DNA from: Vreelandella aquamarina
GTDB taxonomy: Bacteria; Pseudomonadota; Gammaproteobacteria; Pseudomonadales; Halomonadaceae
NCBI RefSeq assembly: GCF_900110265.1
Contig: NZ_FODB01000007.1
Span: 1 to 64,000 of the forward strand
Direction: 5' to 3'
Length of the DNA stretch: 64,000 bases
The first letter of the stretch is position 1. Each line of letters opens with the position of its first letter. Below the pieces are notes generated by a model that was not told where the DNA came from, searched no databases, and was given only the letters and a program-made list of their open reading frames with translations. Below are positions 8,213 through 17,638 of the stretch, piece by piece. The position numbers and the translations under genes are program-made.

Positions 8213-9031
8213 ATGCACCCGACCTACGAATTAACCGACGCTGGCGACCGCTACTTTGATGGCTTGGCAGATAAGTTCTCTCGCTCGCTCTACCAAGCAC
8301 CCCGGGGCGAGCTGCGCCTCGCGATGCTGGATTATCTTCTGCCGCAAATGCTGCACTTAAAGGCCCAGCCGGTGCTGGATGTCGGCGGTGGGTTGGGGCA
8401 GCTCTCCGGTTGGTTCGCGGCACGCGGTCACACTGTCAGCATGACAGAGCCTTCCCACGATATGCTGGCCCACGCTAAGGCGTGGCACGCTGAGCAAGAG
8501 GCCGCTGCGGTGTGGCCACCGGGGCAGCTTCGCTATGTGGAAGCTCCTCTACAGGCGCTGCCGAGCCAAGCGCCCGGCCCCTGGCCGCTGATCACCTGCC
8601 ACGCGGTATTAGAGTGGTTGGGCAATCCCGAGCACGCGCTGCAAACCCTGGCAACGCTGCTGGCGCCTGGTGGTCAACTCAGCCTGATGGTGTTTAACCG
8701 CGACGCGCTGCGCTTTTCTAACGTGGTGAAGGGCAACTATCAAAAAGCCTTGAGTGACCAGTTAGAAGGCAAGGGCAAGCGCCAGCGCTTAACGCCGATC
8801 TCCCCAGTTACCCATGATGAGATTTGCCAGTGGGTGGGCCAGAACGGCTTACATATCGAGAGCGTTGCGGGCATCCGTATTTTTCAGGATTACGTGCGCC
8901 AGGCCCCAGAGAAGGCAAGCGATCAAGCAGCACTGCTAGCGCTTGAAAAGCAGTACTGCCAGCAAGACCCTCATTGGCGCTTAGGCCGCTATTTACTTTA
9001 TACCGTTACCAAACCTGAGGCTGATGTATGA
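8213..9031 (+). CDS. cmoM: tRNA 5-carboxymethoxyuridine methyltransferase CmoM
   Basis: This class I SAM-dependent methyltransferase of 272 residues methylates cmo5U34 to mcmo5U34 in tRNAs that read four-codon boxes. The start resembles CmoM (RYFDGLADKFSRSLYQAPRG at about 12-31). Motif I is VLDVGGGLGQL, and the post-I acidic residue lies in TEPS. I chose the ATG at 8213, with AGAGG just upstream, over a GTG at 8198. Its last four bases overlap the rsmC start (ATGA), so the two are translationally coupled. CmoA and CmoB, which make its substrate, are encoded at about 22-23.7 kb. Confidence 0.85.
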   Translation: MHPTYELTDAGDRYFDGLADKFSRSLYQAPRGELRLAMLDYLLPQMLHLKAQPVLDVGGGLGQLSGWFAARGHTVSMTEPSHDMLAHAKAWHAEQEAAAVWPPGQLRYVEAPLQALPSQAPGPWPLITCHAVLEWLGNPEHALQTLATLLAPGGQLSLMVFNRDALRFSNVVKGNYQKALSDQLEGKGKRQRLTPISPVTHDEICQWVGQNGLHIESVAGIRIFQDYVRQAPEKASDQAALLALEKQYCQQDPHWRLGRYLLYTVTKPEADV

Positions 9032-10017
9032 GTGCACAACTGCCCGCCTGCCAACTGCTTGAACGTTACTATGGGCAGGCCGCCCGGTTATGGCCTGTCG
9101 CGCCCCCGGAAGATACATGGCTGTTAACCCACTCCGCCGCGATGGTGAGCGACAACGTCGCTCTGCGGCAGCAGTGGCAGGCCAGCGGACGCCTAGCCGT
9201 TAGCCCTTTCGAGCCGTTCGACTACCTACCCGACGGGCAGGTGGTGCTGTTCTGGCCCAAAGCCCACCAGCTAGGCAAGTGGTGGCTTGAGTGGCTTTGC
9301 CACGTGCTACCTGACAAGACGCCGCTCGATATCGTCGGTGAGCACCAAGGGGGCATCAAACGTGTTCCCAAGATGCTAGACGAGCTGGGCATGAGCTGCG
9401 ACAAGCTCGATAACGCCCGCCGCTGCTCGCTGTTTGCCACCCGCACGGTGAAAATGGAAGCGCCCGAAAGTGCCTGGCAAACCTTTGATGCCCTGGATAT
9501 GCGCTTAGTGAGCCATCCTGGCGTGTTTGGCCATGGCAAAGTCGACGAGGGAACGCAGCTACTGCTGCAAGCCCTTGAAGAAACACTACCGAAAAAAACG
9601 CTGAAAGTGCTGGATATGGGCTGCGGCGACGGCATTATCAGCGCCTGGCTGGCTAAACGTGGCCATGCGGTCACGGCTGTCGATGTCAGCGCCTTTGCCG
9701 CCGAAGCTTGCCGCCGTACCCTTCACGACAATGCGCTGGATGGCACGGTGCTGGAGAGCGACGTTTACTCCGCGCTGGAGGGCGAGCGGTTTGATGTGAT
9801 TATTAGCAACCCGCCGTTTCATCAGGAGCGAGATATTAGCTATGGGCCTAGCACGCGGTTAATCGACGAGGCGCCGGAGCATCTCAATGCAAAAGGACAG
9901 CTCATTCTGGTGGCCAATGCGTTCCTGCCTTACCCTGAGCGGCTGCAGCGTGCCTTGGGTGGCTTTGAGACGCTATCCGATAACCGCCGTTTTCGGGTGT
10001 ATCGCGCTACTAAATAG
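9028..10017 (+). CDS. rsmC: 16S rRNA m2G1207 methyltransferase RsmC
   Basis: This 329-residue protein has two methyltransferase-like halves, as in RsmC: a degenerate N-terminal half and a catalytic C-terminal half. The latter has motif I VLDMGCGDGI at about 194-203 and the N2-guanine motif NPPF at 261-264. It methylates G1207 in helix 34 of 16S rRNA on the assembled 30S subunit. Length is close to E. coli RsmC (about 343). It begins inside the cmoM stop and ends three bases before the convergent greB gene. Confidence 0.9.
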   Translation: MSAQLPACQLLERYYGQAARLWPVAPPEDTWLLTHSAAMVSDNVALRQQWQASGRLAVSPFEPFDYLPDGQVVLFWPKAHQLGKWWLEWLCHVLPDKTPLDIVGEHQGGIKRVPKMLDELGMSCDKLDNARRCSLFATRTVKMEAPESAWQTFDALDMRLVSHPGVFGHGKVDEGTQLLLQALEETLPKKTLKVLDMGCGDGIISAWLAKRGHAVTAVDVSAFAAEACRRTLHDNALDGTVLESDVYSALEGERFDVIISNPPFHQERDISYGPSTRLIDEAPEHLNAKGQLILVANAFLPYPERLQRALGGFETLSDNRRFRVYRATK

Positions 10018-10020
10018 CTG

Positions 10021-10554
10021 TTACGGATGGCCATAGCGAATGGCCGTCACGGTATAGAACGTTTCGCCGTTGGGCGTTAGCACCGTGACATCGTCGTCGA
10101 CCTCTTTGCCCAGCAGCGCCTTCGCCAGGGGGGCGTCGATGCTAATCCAACGCTTTTGGGTATCGAGCTCATCGTGGCCGACGATACGAATATCCAGCGT
10201 TTCTCCCTCTTCATCCTCCAAGCTTACGTACGCGCCAAAAAAGATTTTATCGGTGTTAGCGGGCAGACGATCCACCACCTGCAGTTCATCAAGCCGTTTG
10301 GTTAAATAGCGGATGCGGGCAATGACCCGGTTTAGCTCCTTTTTGTTATAGGTGTAATCCGTGTTTTCACTGCGGTCTCCAAGCGCGGCGGCTTCGCCCA
10401 CTTTCGCTGATAGCTCAGGGCGTTTTACCCGCGAAAGGTGATCCAAAATGCCGCGCAGACGGGCGGCACCTTCTGCAGTAATCAAATGACTTTTCGGTTC
10501 TTGGCGAGGATCTTTGGCCGGATCCCGCCAGCGGGTCATGTTGCGACCTTTCAT
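10021..10554 (-). CDS. greB: Transcription elongation factor GreB
   Basis: This protein of about 177 residues has the Gre layout: an N-terminal coiled coil carrying the acidic tip (GDRSENTDYTYNKKEL, about 79-94) and a C-terminal FKBP-like domain. Gre factors enter the RNA polymerase secondary channel and stimulate cleavage of backtracked RNA. The Y-x-Y-NKK pattern and basic N-terminal extension favour GreB over GreA. AAGGAG lies 11 bases before the ATG at 10554. An internal ATG at 10539 with AAAGG upstream is also possible and would give 172 residues. Confidence 0.88.
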   Translation of the reverse strand: MKGRNMTRWRDPAKDPRQEPKSHLITAEGAARLRGILDHLSRVKRPELSAKVGEAAALGDRSENTDYTYNKKELNRVIARIRYLTKRLDELQVVDRLPANTDKIFFGAYVSLEDEEGETLDIRIVGHDELDTQKRWISIDAPLAKALLGKEVDDDVTVLTPNGETFYTVTAIRYGHP

Positions 10555-10683
10555 AAGCCAATCTTCTCCTTAAGTGCCTTGTAAGGCTTTCCTACCAGGG
10601 CAACAAGCTTACGCTACGGGAAGGTTTTATAACAAAGTCGCGATTCTCTGGCGAATCATTCAAACGTTCGTTACATTGTCTAA

Positions 10684-10704
10684 GTAAGCCGATACTTGGC
10701 TTAC
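10684..10704. repeat. Small inverted repeat between greB and the TPR gene
   Basis: GTAAGCC (10684-10690) and GGCTTAC (10698-10704) form a perfect 7-base inverted repeat in the divergent greB/TPR spacer. It could be an operator or a weak hairpin. Nothing else in 10555-10750 is recognised. Confidence 0.3.
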
Positions 10705-10750
10705 AGAGCCTTATGAATACAGCCGTTACAACAACAAACCTGGAGTGACT

Positions 10751-11395
10751 ATGCGCGCTATTCCATTTTCCCGCCTATTAATCGCCGCAGCCCTGGGCAG
10801 CACGCTGGCCCTGGCGCCTCTCAATGCCTCAGCATTTGAAGGGGAAGTTTTCTCGCTGAAAAACCGCTGGGAGCATACAGTAACGGAAATGCCTGCCAAC
10901 CAGAGGGAAGAGACGCTAAAAGCGCTCGCCAGCGAAGCCGAACAGCTAGCAAGCCAGCATCCTAATGAAGCCGAGGTGCTGATTTGGCAGGGCATTGTGC
11001 TGGCCTCTTACGCCCGCGAGCGCGGCGGTTTGGGGGCTTTGGGTACGGCCGGTGACGCTCGTGATGTGCTGGAGCGTGCCATTGAGATCGACCCCACCGG
11101 TGGCAACGGCTCGGCCTATGTCACGCTGGGCGCATTATATGACCGTGCCCCAGGTCGCCCGCTGGGATTTGGTAACAGCGATACTGCCGAGCGCATGTTC
11201 CAGCGCGCGCTTGAGCTTCGCCCCGACGGCATCGACGTGAACTACTACTACGCGGCGTTTTTAAAAGAAGAGGGCAACACTCAGGCGGCACGGGAGCATG
11301 CCCAGCGCGCGGTGAACGGCACGGCCCGAGAGAATCGCCAAGTGTCAGATGAAGCGCTACGACGGGATGCCGAGGCTCTACTCAGCCAGCTCTAA
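10751..11395 (+). CDS. Periplasmic TPR-repeat protein
   Basis: This 214-residue protein starts with a signal peptide (MRAIPFSRLL, hydrophobic core, cleavage near NASA-F at about 27). Helical repeats of TPR type follow, for example the AERMFQRALELRPDGIDVN stretch and an earlier ARDVLERAIEIDP unit. TPR proteins are usually scaffolds; no enzymatic motif is seen. The ATG at 10751 is preferred, with GGAG six bases upstream, over a GTG two codons earlier. It stands alone, divergent from greB and ahead of nudF. I do not know its partner. Confidence 0.75.
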   Translation: MRAIPFSRLLIAAALGSTLALAPLNASAFEGEVFSLKNRWEHTVTEMPANQREETLKALASEAEQLASQHPNEAEVLIWQGIVLASYARERGGLGALGTAGDARDVLERAIEIDPTGGNGSAYVTLGALYDRAPGRPLGFGNSDTAERMFQRALELRPDGIDVNYYYAAFLKEEGNTQAAREHAQRAVNGTARENRQVSDEALRRDAEALLSQL

Positions 11396-11443
11396 CGTAG
11401 CCAGTATCCTTTCGATGACGATGACACGCGGTTAATCACCGTA

Positions 11444-11473
11444 TTGGCATTCCCGGTGGGCAGCATTGATAAT
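11444..11473 (+). promoter_or_regulatory. Candidate sigma-70 promoter for nudF-yqiB-cpdA
   Basis: TTGGCA at 11444-11449 and GATAAT at 11468-11473 each match the consensus at five of six positions, with an 18-base spacer. They lie about 30 bases before the nudF ATG. Confidence 0.5.
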
Positions 11474-11502
11474 AGTTCGATTGTTATCATCGGGAGTGCC
11501 GT

Positions 11503-12150
11503 ATGGGCCCTACGCTTGGTCGTGATGATGTCGAACTCATCCAACGCGACACCCTTTATCAAGGTTTTTTTCGCCTAGAAGCACTGGAGTTGCGCCACCG
11601 GCTGTTTGAAGGCGGCTGGAGCGCTACTATGCGCCGCGAAGTGCATAACCGTTTCGATGCAGTAGGTGTGCTACTGTACGACCCGCACCGTGATGCCCTG
11701 GTACTCATCGAACAGTTTCGCGCTGGGGCAATTGACGACCCGACCTCCCCCTGGAAATTAGAACTTGTGGCAGGCTTGGTAGATAAGGATGAATCCCTGG
11801 AAGACGTAGCCCGTCGCGAAGCCATGGAAGAAGCGGGTTGCCAAGTGGGGCAATTAACCAAGTTGCATACCTACTACCCAAGCCCGGGTGCCTGCAACGA
11901 ACGTGTGACGCTCTTTTGCGGGTTGGTGGATACTCACGGCTTAGGCGGTGTGTATGGGGTCGAAGATGAGCACGAAGATATCCGCGTGCACATTGTAACG
12001 TTTACCACCGCTTGGGAACTCCTAGAGCAGGGAAGACTCGACAACGCCATGTCTTTGATTGGGCTGCATTGGCTGGCGGGGCAGCGGGCATCGCTGCGTG
12101 CCGCGTCTCAACGCGCCGCCCTCTCGAATATTGACGCCAAGCGAATCTAG
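11503..12150 (+). CDS. nudF: ADP-ribose pyrophosphatase NudF
   Basis: This 215-residue Nudix hydrolase splits ADP-ribose into AMP and ribose-5-phosphate. The Nudix box starts at Gly91 (GLVDKDE, then REAMEEAG) and is complete, with all metal-binding glutamates. The tail proline-rich PSPG segment and length agree with E. coli NudF (209). GGGAG precedes the ATG by seven bases. It leads a three-gene unit with yqiB (13-base gap) and cpdA, the same order as in E. coli. Confidence 0.9.
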   Translation: MGPTLGRDDVELIQRDTLYQGFFRLEALELRHRLFEGGWSATMRREVHNRFDAVGVLLYDPHRDALVLIEQFRAGAIDDPTSPWKLELVAGLVDKDESLEDVARREAMEEAGCQVGQLTKLHTYYPSPGACNERVTLFCGLVDTHGLGGVYGVEDEHEDIRVHIVTFTTAWELLEQGRLDNAMSLIGLHWLAGQRASLRAASQRAALSNIDAKRI

Positions 12151-12162
12151 TAAGGAGTCATC

Positions 12163-12609
12163 ATGGCAAGAGCCGCCTACGTCACCGATTTAAAAACCCT
12201 GCAGGGCGAATGCAGTGCGAACTATCTGCGTCTGCTGCGCTTGGTAGGGGATATGGAGAGCGGTCAGCGCCGTGATATCGCACTACACAGCGACCATCAG
12301 CACTTTGGTGACCTGCATTTAGCGATACTGCAGGAAGCGCCCTATACCACCCTGGTAGAAGTGACCCAGAGCGGGCCGCTGGACGCAGTGATCGAAGGCC
12401 CGCGCATGCGCGTACATCTCTACCATGATGTGCGTATGGCGGAAGTGGTCGACTTTCAACGCGAGCGCCATTTTAGCGGCCGCTATCGCTACCCCAATGC
12501 CCGCATGCACCAGCCGGATGAAAAGCTGCAGCTCAACTGCTTCCTGGGTGAGTGGTTGGCCCACGGGCTGGCCCACGGCCATGCTGTGGACATGCCCGAA
12601 TTGCGTTGA
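12163..12609 (+). CDS. yqiB: DUF1249 protein YqiB
   Basis: This 148-residue cytosolic protein matches the YqiB/DUF1249 family in length and in its conserved blocks, an early CEANYLRL-like segment (here CSANYLRLLRL) and a later RYRYPN motif with a KLQLNCFL end. Its function is unknown. It sits between nudF and cpdA as in E. coli, 12 bases after nudF and with AAGGAG six bases upstream of the ATG. Confidence 0.88.
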   Translation: MARAAYVTDLKTLQGECSANYLRLLRLVGDMESGQRRDIALHSDHQHFGDLHLAILQEAPYTTLVEVTQSGPLDAVIEGPRMRVHLYHDVRMAEVVDFQRERHFSGRYRYPNARMHQPDEKLQLNCFLGEWLAHGLAHGHAVDMPELR

Positions 12610-12636
12610 TGGAATGTCGTTAATGGAGCTACTGTC

Positions 12637-13371
12637 ATGAGGCTGATTCAAATCACTGATTCCCATCTTTATGCCGATAAGCAGGCACGCTCCCGGGCGG
12701 GAATTCCCTGGCAGCAGTTTCAACGTGTGCTGGAGGCTGTGATTACTGAACGACCCGATGTCGTCGTGTTCACGGGTGATATCAGTCAGGATGAAACCGC
12801 CGCTTCCTACGCCCTTGCTTGCGAGGCGCTTTCGGCGCTGCCATGCCCGTGGTTCTGGATTGCTGGCAACCATGACCAGCCAGAGCTGATGGCCGCCGAA
12901 CATCCGCTGTTAGAGGAAGTGGACTTGGAGCAATGGCGCTTACTGCTGCTCAACACCCAGGTAGTGGGCAAACCCCACGGCGAGCTGGGGAGTGTTGCCT
13001 TAAGCGCTTTGGCAGAACGGCTTGAGCAAGACGACCGGCCAACCCTTATTGCCATGCACCACCCGCCTGTGGACGTAGGTGCTGCCTGGATGGATGCCAT
13101 TGGCTTGCAAGACCGCGACGCTTTTTGGCAGTTACTCAGTGCCTATCCGCAGGTGAAAATGATTCTGTTTGGTCATGCTCACCAAGCCTACGCCCAGCAT
13201 CATCAAGCAGCTGGTACCGATATTGGTGTCTACGGTTGCCCCGCCATGGCTGACCAGTTTTTGCCGGGAGCGGAGCAGTTTGCCATCGATGAAGCCTCAC
13301 GCCCTGGCTATCGCGTGGTCGACTTCAACGCTCACGAGTGGCAGACCTGGATTGAGCGTGTGGTTGTCTAA
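12637..13371 (+). CDS. cpdA: 3',5'-cyclic AMP phosphodiesterase CpdA
   Basis: This 244-residue class III metallophosphoesterase hydrolyses cAMP to AMP. The dinuclear metal site is complete: D8-S-H10 near the start, then FTGDIS, AGNHDQ, MHHPPV and FGHAHQ in order. It ends the nudF-yqiB-cpdA unit. By lowering cAMP it would damp CRP-controlled genes. The start at 12637 has GGAG nine bases before it. Confidence 0.9.
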   Translation: MRLIQITDSHLYADKQARSRAGIPWQQFQRVLEAVITERPDVVVFTGDISQDETAASYALACEALSALPCPWFWIAGNHDQPELMAAEHPLLEEVDLEQWRLLLLNTQVVGKPHGELGSVALSALAERLEQDDRPTLIAMHHPPVDVGAAWMDAIGLQDRDAFWQLLSAYPQVKMILFGHAHQAYAQHHQAAGTDIGVYGCPAMADQFLPGAEQFAIDEASRPGYRVVDFNAHEWQTWIERVVV

Positions 13372-13486
13372 AGAGCCTGTTAGGCGTTATAGGTATAAAA
13401 AGATAGTTATTAATTCTTTTGGGTTATTATTGGCATAGCGTTACCCTACCCATAAAAGCAAGCACCGTTTTGTGAGGGAGTAGGTA

Positions 13487-14446
13487 ATGAACCAGTTTTC
13501 TGCGCCGTCGGCAGCGACGCAAGAGGTGCCCATCGCACCGGATGCCGCCCGACTGACCCACCTGAAGCAGCTCGAAGCTGAATCGATCCATATCATCCGG
13601 GAAGTAGCGGCAGAGTTTCGCAATCCGGTGATGATGTACTCCATCGGTAAAGACTCCTCGGTGATGCTGCACCTAGCGCGTAAAGCCTTTTACCCTGGCA
13701 CGCCGCCGTTTCCGTTGATGCACGTGGACACCACCTGGAAATTCCGCGAAATGATCGCTTTCCGTGACCGTATGGCGGAAGAGGCGGGCATGGAGCTGAT
13801 TGTGCACACCAACGAAGAGGGGCGGGCAGCTAACATCAACCCCTTTGATCACGGTAGCGCGAAGTACACCGATATCATGAAAACCCAGGCGCTCAAGCAG
13901 GCGCTGGACAAGTATGGGTTTGATGCTGCCTTCGGCGGTGCGCGTCGTGACGAAGAAGCCTCCCGTGCCAAAGAGCGCGTCTACTCCTTCCGCGACAAGT
14001 ACCACCGTTGGGATCCCAAAAATCAGCGCCCTGAGCTTTGGAGCGTCTATAACGCCAAGGTCAATAAAGGCGAATCGATTCGCGTCTTCCCGCTTTCCAA
14101 CTGGACCGAGCTGGATATCTGGCAGTACATCTACCTTGAGTCGATTCCGATTGTGCCGCTGTACTACTCCGCCAAGCGCCCGGTGGTTGAGCGCGACGGT
14201 ATGCAGATCATGGTGGACGATGACCGCCTTCCATTGGCCCCAGGCGAGGTGCCGGAGGAGAAGTGGGTGCGTTTTAGAACCCTTGGCTGCTACCCGCTCA
14301 CCGGCGCGGTGGAATCCACGGCAGCAACGCTACCGGAAATTATCCAAGAGATGCTGTTGACCAAAACCAGTGAGCGCAGCGGCCGTGCCATCGACCACGA
14401 TCAGGCCGGCTCCATGGAGAAGAAAAAGCGTGAGGGGTACTTCTAA
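13487..14446 (+). CDS. cysD: Sulfate adenylyltransferase subunit 2 CysD
   Basis: This 319-residue ATP pyrophosphatase-fold subunit makes adenylylsulfate (APS) from sulfate and ATP, driven by the CysN GTPase. The PP-loop SIGKDSS is at 52-58, and a later FGGARRDEE block is typical. It is about 15 residues longer than E. coli CysD, all at the N-terminus. GGGAG lies nine bases before the ATG. Its stop overlaps the cysN ATG by one base. The 115-base leader from 13372 is AT-rich and presumably carries the promoter, but I see no sure CysB site. Confidence 0.93.
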   Translation: MNQFSAPSAATQEVPIAPDAARLTHLKQLEAESIHIIREVAAEFRNPVMMYSIGKDSSVMLHLARKAFYPGTPPFPLMHVDTTWKFREMIAFRDRMAEEAGMELIVHTNEEGRAANINPFDHGSAKYTDIMKTQALKQALDKYGFDAAFGGARRDEEASRAKERVYSFRDKYHRWDPKNQRPELWSVYNAKVNKGESIRVFPLSNWTELDIWQYIYLESIPIVPLYYSAKRPVVERDGMQIMVDDDRLPLAPGEVPEEKWVRFRTLGCYPLTGAVESTAATLPEIIQEMLLTKTSERSGRAIDHDQAGSMEKKKREGYF

Positions 14447-15891
14447 TGGCGCACCAGTCAACGTTAATTGCCGATAACATTGAGCAATACCTGCACGAGC
14501 ACGAAAACAAAGACCTGCTGCGCTTTATTACCTGCGGCAGCGTCGACGATGGTAAATCCACCCTGATCGGGCGGCTGCTTCACGACTCCAAGATGATCTT
14601 TGAAGATCAGCTGGCGGCGATCACCAAGGCCTCTAAAACCAGCGGTACCACAGGGGATGCGGTGGATCTTGCTTTGTTGGTGGATGGTCTGCAGTCCGAG
14701 CGCGAGCAGGGCATCACCATCGATGTGGCCTACCGTTTCTTCTCGACGGAGAAGCGCAAGTTCATTATTGCCGATACCCCTGGGCATGAGCAGTACACCC
14801 GTAACATGGCGACCGGTGCCTCCACCGCAAGCTTGGCGATTATTCTGATCGACGCGCGCTACGGCGTGCAGACCCAGACACGCCGCCACAGTTTCATTGC
14901 CGACCTACTGGGCATTCAGCACTTAGTCATTGCGGTCAACAAGATGGATTTGGTGGGCTTCTCAGAAGCGCGCTTTAACGAGATTGTCGAGGAGTACCGG
15001 GCGTTCGCTAAGAACCTGCAAGCCCCGGATATCCGCTTCGTGCCGATGTCGGCACTCAACGGCGACAACGTGGTCAACCCCAGCGAGCAAACGCCCTGGT
15101 ACTTTGACGATAGCCAGCGCTACGGAGGCAAAACGCTGATCGAGCTGCTGGAAAGCGTCGAAATCAGCCGCGATCAAAACCTCACCGACCTGCGTTTGCC
15201 GGTACAGTACGTTAACCGCCCGAACCTGGATTTCCGTGGCTACTGCGGTACGCTCTCGGCAGGCGTGTTGCGCCCTGGCCAGGCGGTCAAAGCGCTGCCG
15301 TCGGGTAAAACATCCCGCGTGGCCCGCATTGTCACGTTTGATGGCGATTTAGACGCGGCGTACCCAGGCCAAGCGATTACCGTCACTCTGGAAGATGAGA
15401 TTGATATCTCCCGTGGCGACTGGATCGTGAGCGCCGATGCTGAAATTCCGCTCTCTAACGTGTTCAACGCTGATATCGTGTGGATGCATGAAGACGCTCT
15501 CACGCCCGGCAAGCTCTACGACATCAAGCTCGCCACCCGCGACTTAGCGGGGCAGGTGAGTGCCATTGAGTACCAGATTGACGTTAATACGCTGGAAAAG
15601 CACGCTACCGATTCACTGGGGCTGAACGCCATCGCCCGCTGCGAGGTGGAGTTAACGGCGTCCATTCCGGTAGACGACTACCGTACTAGCCCGGGTACCG
15701 GCAGTTTTATCGTGATTGACCGTTTGACCAACGTGACGGTAGGTGCCGGTATGATTCGCGGCGTGGCTAACGCCCGTGAACAGGCCGCTACCACCGATTG
15801 GGCCGCCTTTGAGCGTGACCTGAACGCGCTGGTACGCAAGCACTTCCCCCATTGGGAAGCAAAGGATGTTCGCGAATTGCTGAGCCGCTGA
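14446..15891 (+). CDS. cysN: Sulfate adenylyltransferase subunit 1 CysN (GTPase)
   Basis: This 481-residue EF-Tu-like GTPase partners CysD. G1 is GSVDDGKST at 31-39, G3 is DTPGHEQY, G4 is NKMD, and two beta-barrel domains follow. The protein stops at the length of E. coli CysN, so it lacks the fused APS kinase (CysC) found in many NodQ-type versions, and no cysC is nearby. APS made here must be used by an enzyme encoded elsewhere. It overlaps cysD by one base and ends before a bidirectional terminator. Confidence 0.93.
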   Translation: MAHQSTLIADNIEQYLHEHENKDLLRFITCGSVDDGKSTLIGRLLHDSKMIFEDQLAAITKASKTSGTTGDAVDLALLVDGLQSEREQGITIDVAYRFFSTEKRKFIIADTPGHEQYTRNMATGASTASLAIILIDARYGVQTQTRRHSFIADLLGIQHLVIAVNKMDLVGFSEARFNEIVEEYRAFAKNLQAPDIRFVPMSALNGDNVVNPSEQTPWYFDDSQRYGGKTLIELLESVEISRDQNLTDLRLPVQYVNRPNLDFRGYCGTLSAGVLRPGQAVKALPSGKTSRVARIVTFDGDLDAAYPGQAITVTLEDEIDISRGDWIVSADAEIPLSNVFNADIVWMHEDALTPGKLYDIKLATRDLAGQVSAIEYQIDVNTLEKHATDSLGLNAIARCEVELTASIPVDDYRTSPGTGSFIVIDRLTNVTVGAGMIRGVANAREQAATTDWAAFERDLNALVRKHFPHWEAKDVRELLSR

Positions 15892-15906
15892 GCTGACGCC
15901 GCGTTA

Positions 15907-15948
15907 TCTAAATCATAGCCCTAGAATCATAGTCCTAAAACCATAGTC
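15907..15948. repeat. Three imperfect 14-base tandem repeats
   Basis: The unit has the form CTA-N-AATCATAG-N-C and recurs at 14-base intervals, with ATCATAG / ATCATAG / ACCATAG at 15912, 15926 and 15940. It lies between the cysN stop and its terminator. Confidence 0.7.
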
Positions 15949-15952
15949 ATAA

Positions 15953-15989
15953 AACAAGGCCTGCTGCACTTGGTGCAGCAGGCCTTGTT
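15953..15989. terminator. Bidirectional intrinsic terminator, cysN / tupA
   Basis: A perfect 16-base stem (15953-15968 and 15974-15989) closes a 5-base loop. A T-rich tail follows on both strands, stronger on the minus strand (TTGTTTTA). It lies between convergent cysN and tupA. Confidence 0.85.
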
Positions 15990-16045
15990 GCGTTTGCCTC
16001 AGTGGCGGTGTATGCCAATACCGCCAAAGGCTCTTCTGCAAAAGA

Positions 16046-16861
16046 CTACTTGGCGTTAGGGAAAAACAGCTGTTGGCCGCCTACCTCGAAGTCAGCAATC
16101 GCCTGCTGACCCTCCTCAGAGACGAGCCACTGGTGCCACTGAGCGGCTAAATCATGCTTTAAGTGCGGGTGGCGTTCTTCCGAGAGCAGCAGGCTGCCGT
16201 ACTGGTTAAACAGCGCTTCGTCACCTTCGAACAGCAGCGTGAGGTTTTGCGGATTATCGAACGCGACCCAGGTGGCGCGGTCGGTAAAGGTGTAGGCGTC
16301 CATACCCGCAGCGGTGTTTAGGGTCGGGCCCATGCCACTGCCCAGCTCGCGGTACCAGTCGCCTTGGGGTGTCACGCCCGCATCTTCCCACAAACGCAGT
16401 TCGGCGCGGTTCGTGCCGCTGTCATCGCCTCGTGAGGCAAATGGTGACCCGCTCTCGGCGATACGCGCAAAGGCGTCTGCCACGCTCTCGCTGTCGCTAA
16501 TGCCTGCCGGGTCGTCGCTGGGGCCTACGATCACGAAGTCGTTATACATGACGTCTAAACGCTCCGTGGCGTAACCGTCCGCCACGAACTGCTCCTCGCC
16601 TGCCGTATCGTGTACCAGTAGGCTGTCAGCATCACCACGGCGGCCGATCTCAAATGCTTGCCCGGTGCCGACGGCCACCACGCGCACGTCGATGCCGGTG
16701 GCCTCGGTGAACGTGGGGATAATGGCATCGAACAGCCCTGAGTTCTCGGTGGACGTCGTGGAGGCGAGGGTAATGAAGTCGTCATCCGCGAGTGGCGAAG
16801 CACTCCAGGCCAAGGCGGTCGTGCATACGCTGGCGGTGATAAGCGTGGTCGTTGTCTTCAC
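16046..16861 (-). CDS. tupA: Tungstate-binding periplasmic protein TupA
   Basis: This 271-residue binding protein has a signal peptide (about 1-25) and the TupA oxyanion motif STTSTENSGL right after it. A later SRGDDSGT segment supplies more ligands in this family. TupA binds tungstate with very high affinity and passes it to the TupB channel. The mature part has only about two lysines and many Asp/Glu, as expected for a periplasmic protein in a salt-loving cell. It is last in the order tupB-tupC-tupA, 39 bases after tupC, and ends before a strong terminator. Confidence 0.9.
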   Translation of the reverse strand: MKTTTTLITASVCTTALAWSASPLADDDFITLASTTSTENSGLFDAIIPTFTEATGIDVRVVAVGTGQAFEIGRRGDADSLLVHDTAGEEQFVADGYATERLDVMYNDFVIVGPSDDPAGISDSESVADAFARIAESGSPFASRGDDSGTNRAELRLWEDAGVTPQGDWYRELGSGMGPTLNTAAGMDAYTFTDRATWVAFDNPQNLTLLFEGDEALFNQYGSLLLSEERHPHLKHDLAAQWHQWLVSEEGQQAIADFEVGGQQLFFPNAK

Positions 16862-16900
16862 GGTCTGCTCCTTTGGGTGTTGTTCAACGCTGATTGGGGG

Positions 16901-17638
16901 TCACCAAACCAGTTCGCCCCGGATAAACGCCCTGGCCTGCGAGGAGGTCGGGGTGTCGAAAAATCGCTCGGCGCTGGTGTGCTCCAGCACCTGGCCGCCG
17001 TACATAAACAGCACATCGTCGGCGAGCCGCTTCGCCTGATGCAGGTCGTGGGTCGTCATGACGATGCGCGTGCCGCTTTGGTGAAACTCGTTCACGGCAT
17101 CTTCCACCGCCTTAATGGCGGCGGGGTCAAGGGCGGAGGTGGGTTCATCCAAAAACAGCACGGAAGGGGTTAACAGCCAAGCGCGGGCCAGGGTGAGCCG
17201 CTGCTGCTCGCCGCCAGACAGCACCCGCGCGGGGCGCTTGGCCAGAGCTGCTAAGCCGAACTTCTCCAGTGCCTGCCAGGCGAGTGCTTTACGCTCCCGG
17301 CGAGGCACGCGTTTGACGGCCAGGGCGTAGATCAGATTATCGATCACCGAGCGACGCAGCAGCACCGGTCGCTGAAACACCATGGCCTGCACGGGAGGTA
17401 CGCCTTCCCAGCTAACGTGGCCGCTGCTAGGGCGGAGTAGACCGTGAGCCAAACGCATGAACAGACTTTTACCCGCCCCGTTAGGCCCCATGATCAACGT
17501 GCGCTGACAGCCAGACAGCGTGAGGGTGGTGGGCACCAACAAGGCGTGTCCACGATGGGTAAAGCTCGCCTGCTGAAAGTGCAGGGCTGGCACATCGGCC
17601 TGTGAGGTGAAAGAGGAGGTAGTGAGCGGTGCATTCAT
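16901..17638 (-). CDS. tupC: Tungstate ABC transporter ATP-binding protein TupC
   Basis: This 245-residue ABC ATPase has Walker A GPNGAGKS at 51-58, the signature LSGGEQQR at 140-147, and Walker B LFLDEP at 161-166, followed by the switch His in TTHD. It powers import through TupB. Its start overlaps the tupB stop by four bases. The first 25 residues are an unusual extension for a TupC protein. Assignment to tungstate rests on the TupA neighbour. Confidence 0.87.
   Translation of the reverse strand: MNAPLTTSSFTSQADVPALHFQQASFTHRGHALLVPTTLTLSGCQRTLIMGPNGAGKSLFMRLAHGLLRPSSGHVSWEGVPPVQAMVFQRPVLLRRSVIDNLIYALAVKRVPRRERKALAWQALEKFGLAALAKRPARVLSGGEQQRLTLARAWLLTPSVLFLDEPTSALDPAAIKAVEDAVNEFHQSGTRIVMTTHDLHQAKRLADDVLFMYGGQVLEHTSAERFFDTPTSSQARAFIRGELVW

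Noticed and set aside
12319-12903. 194-codon open frame antisense to yqiB and cpdA
   Set aside because: Both sense genes are clear family members; the antisense product has no recognisable motif.
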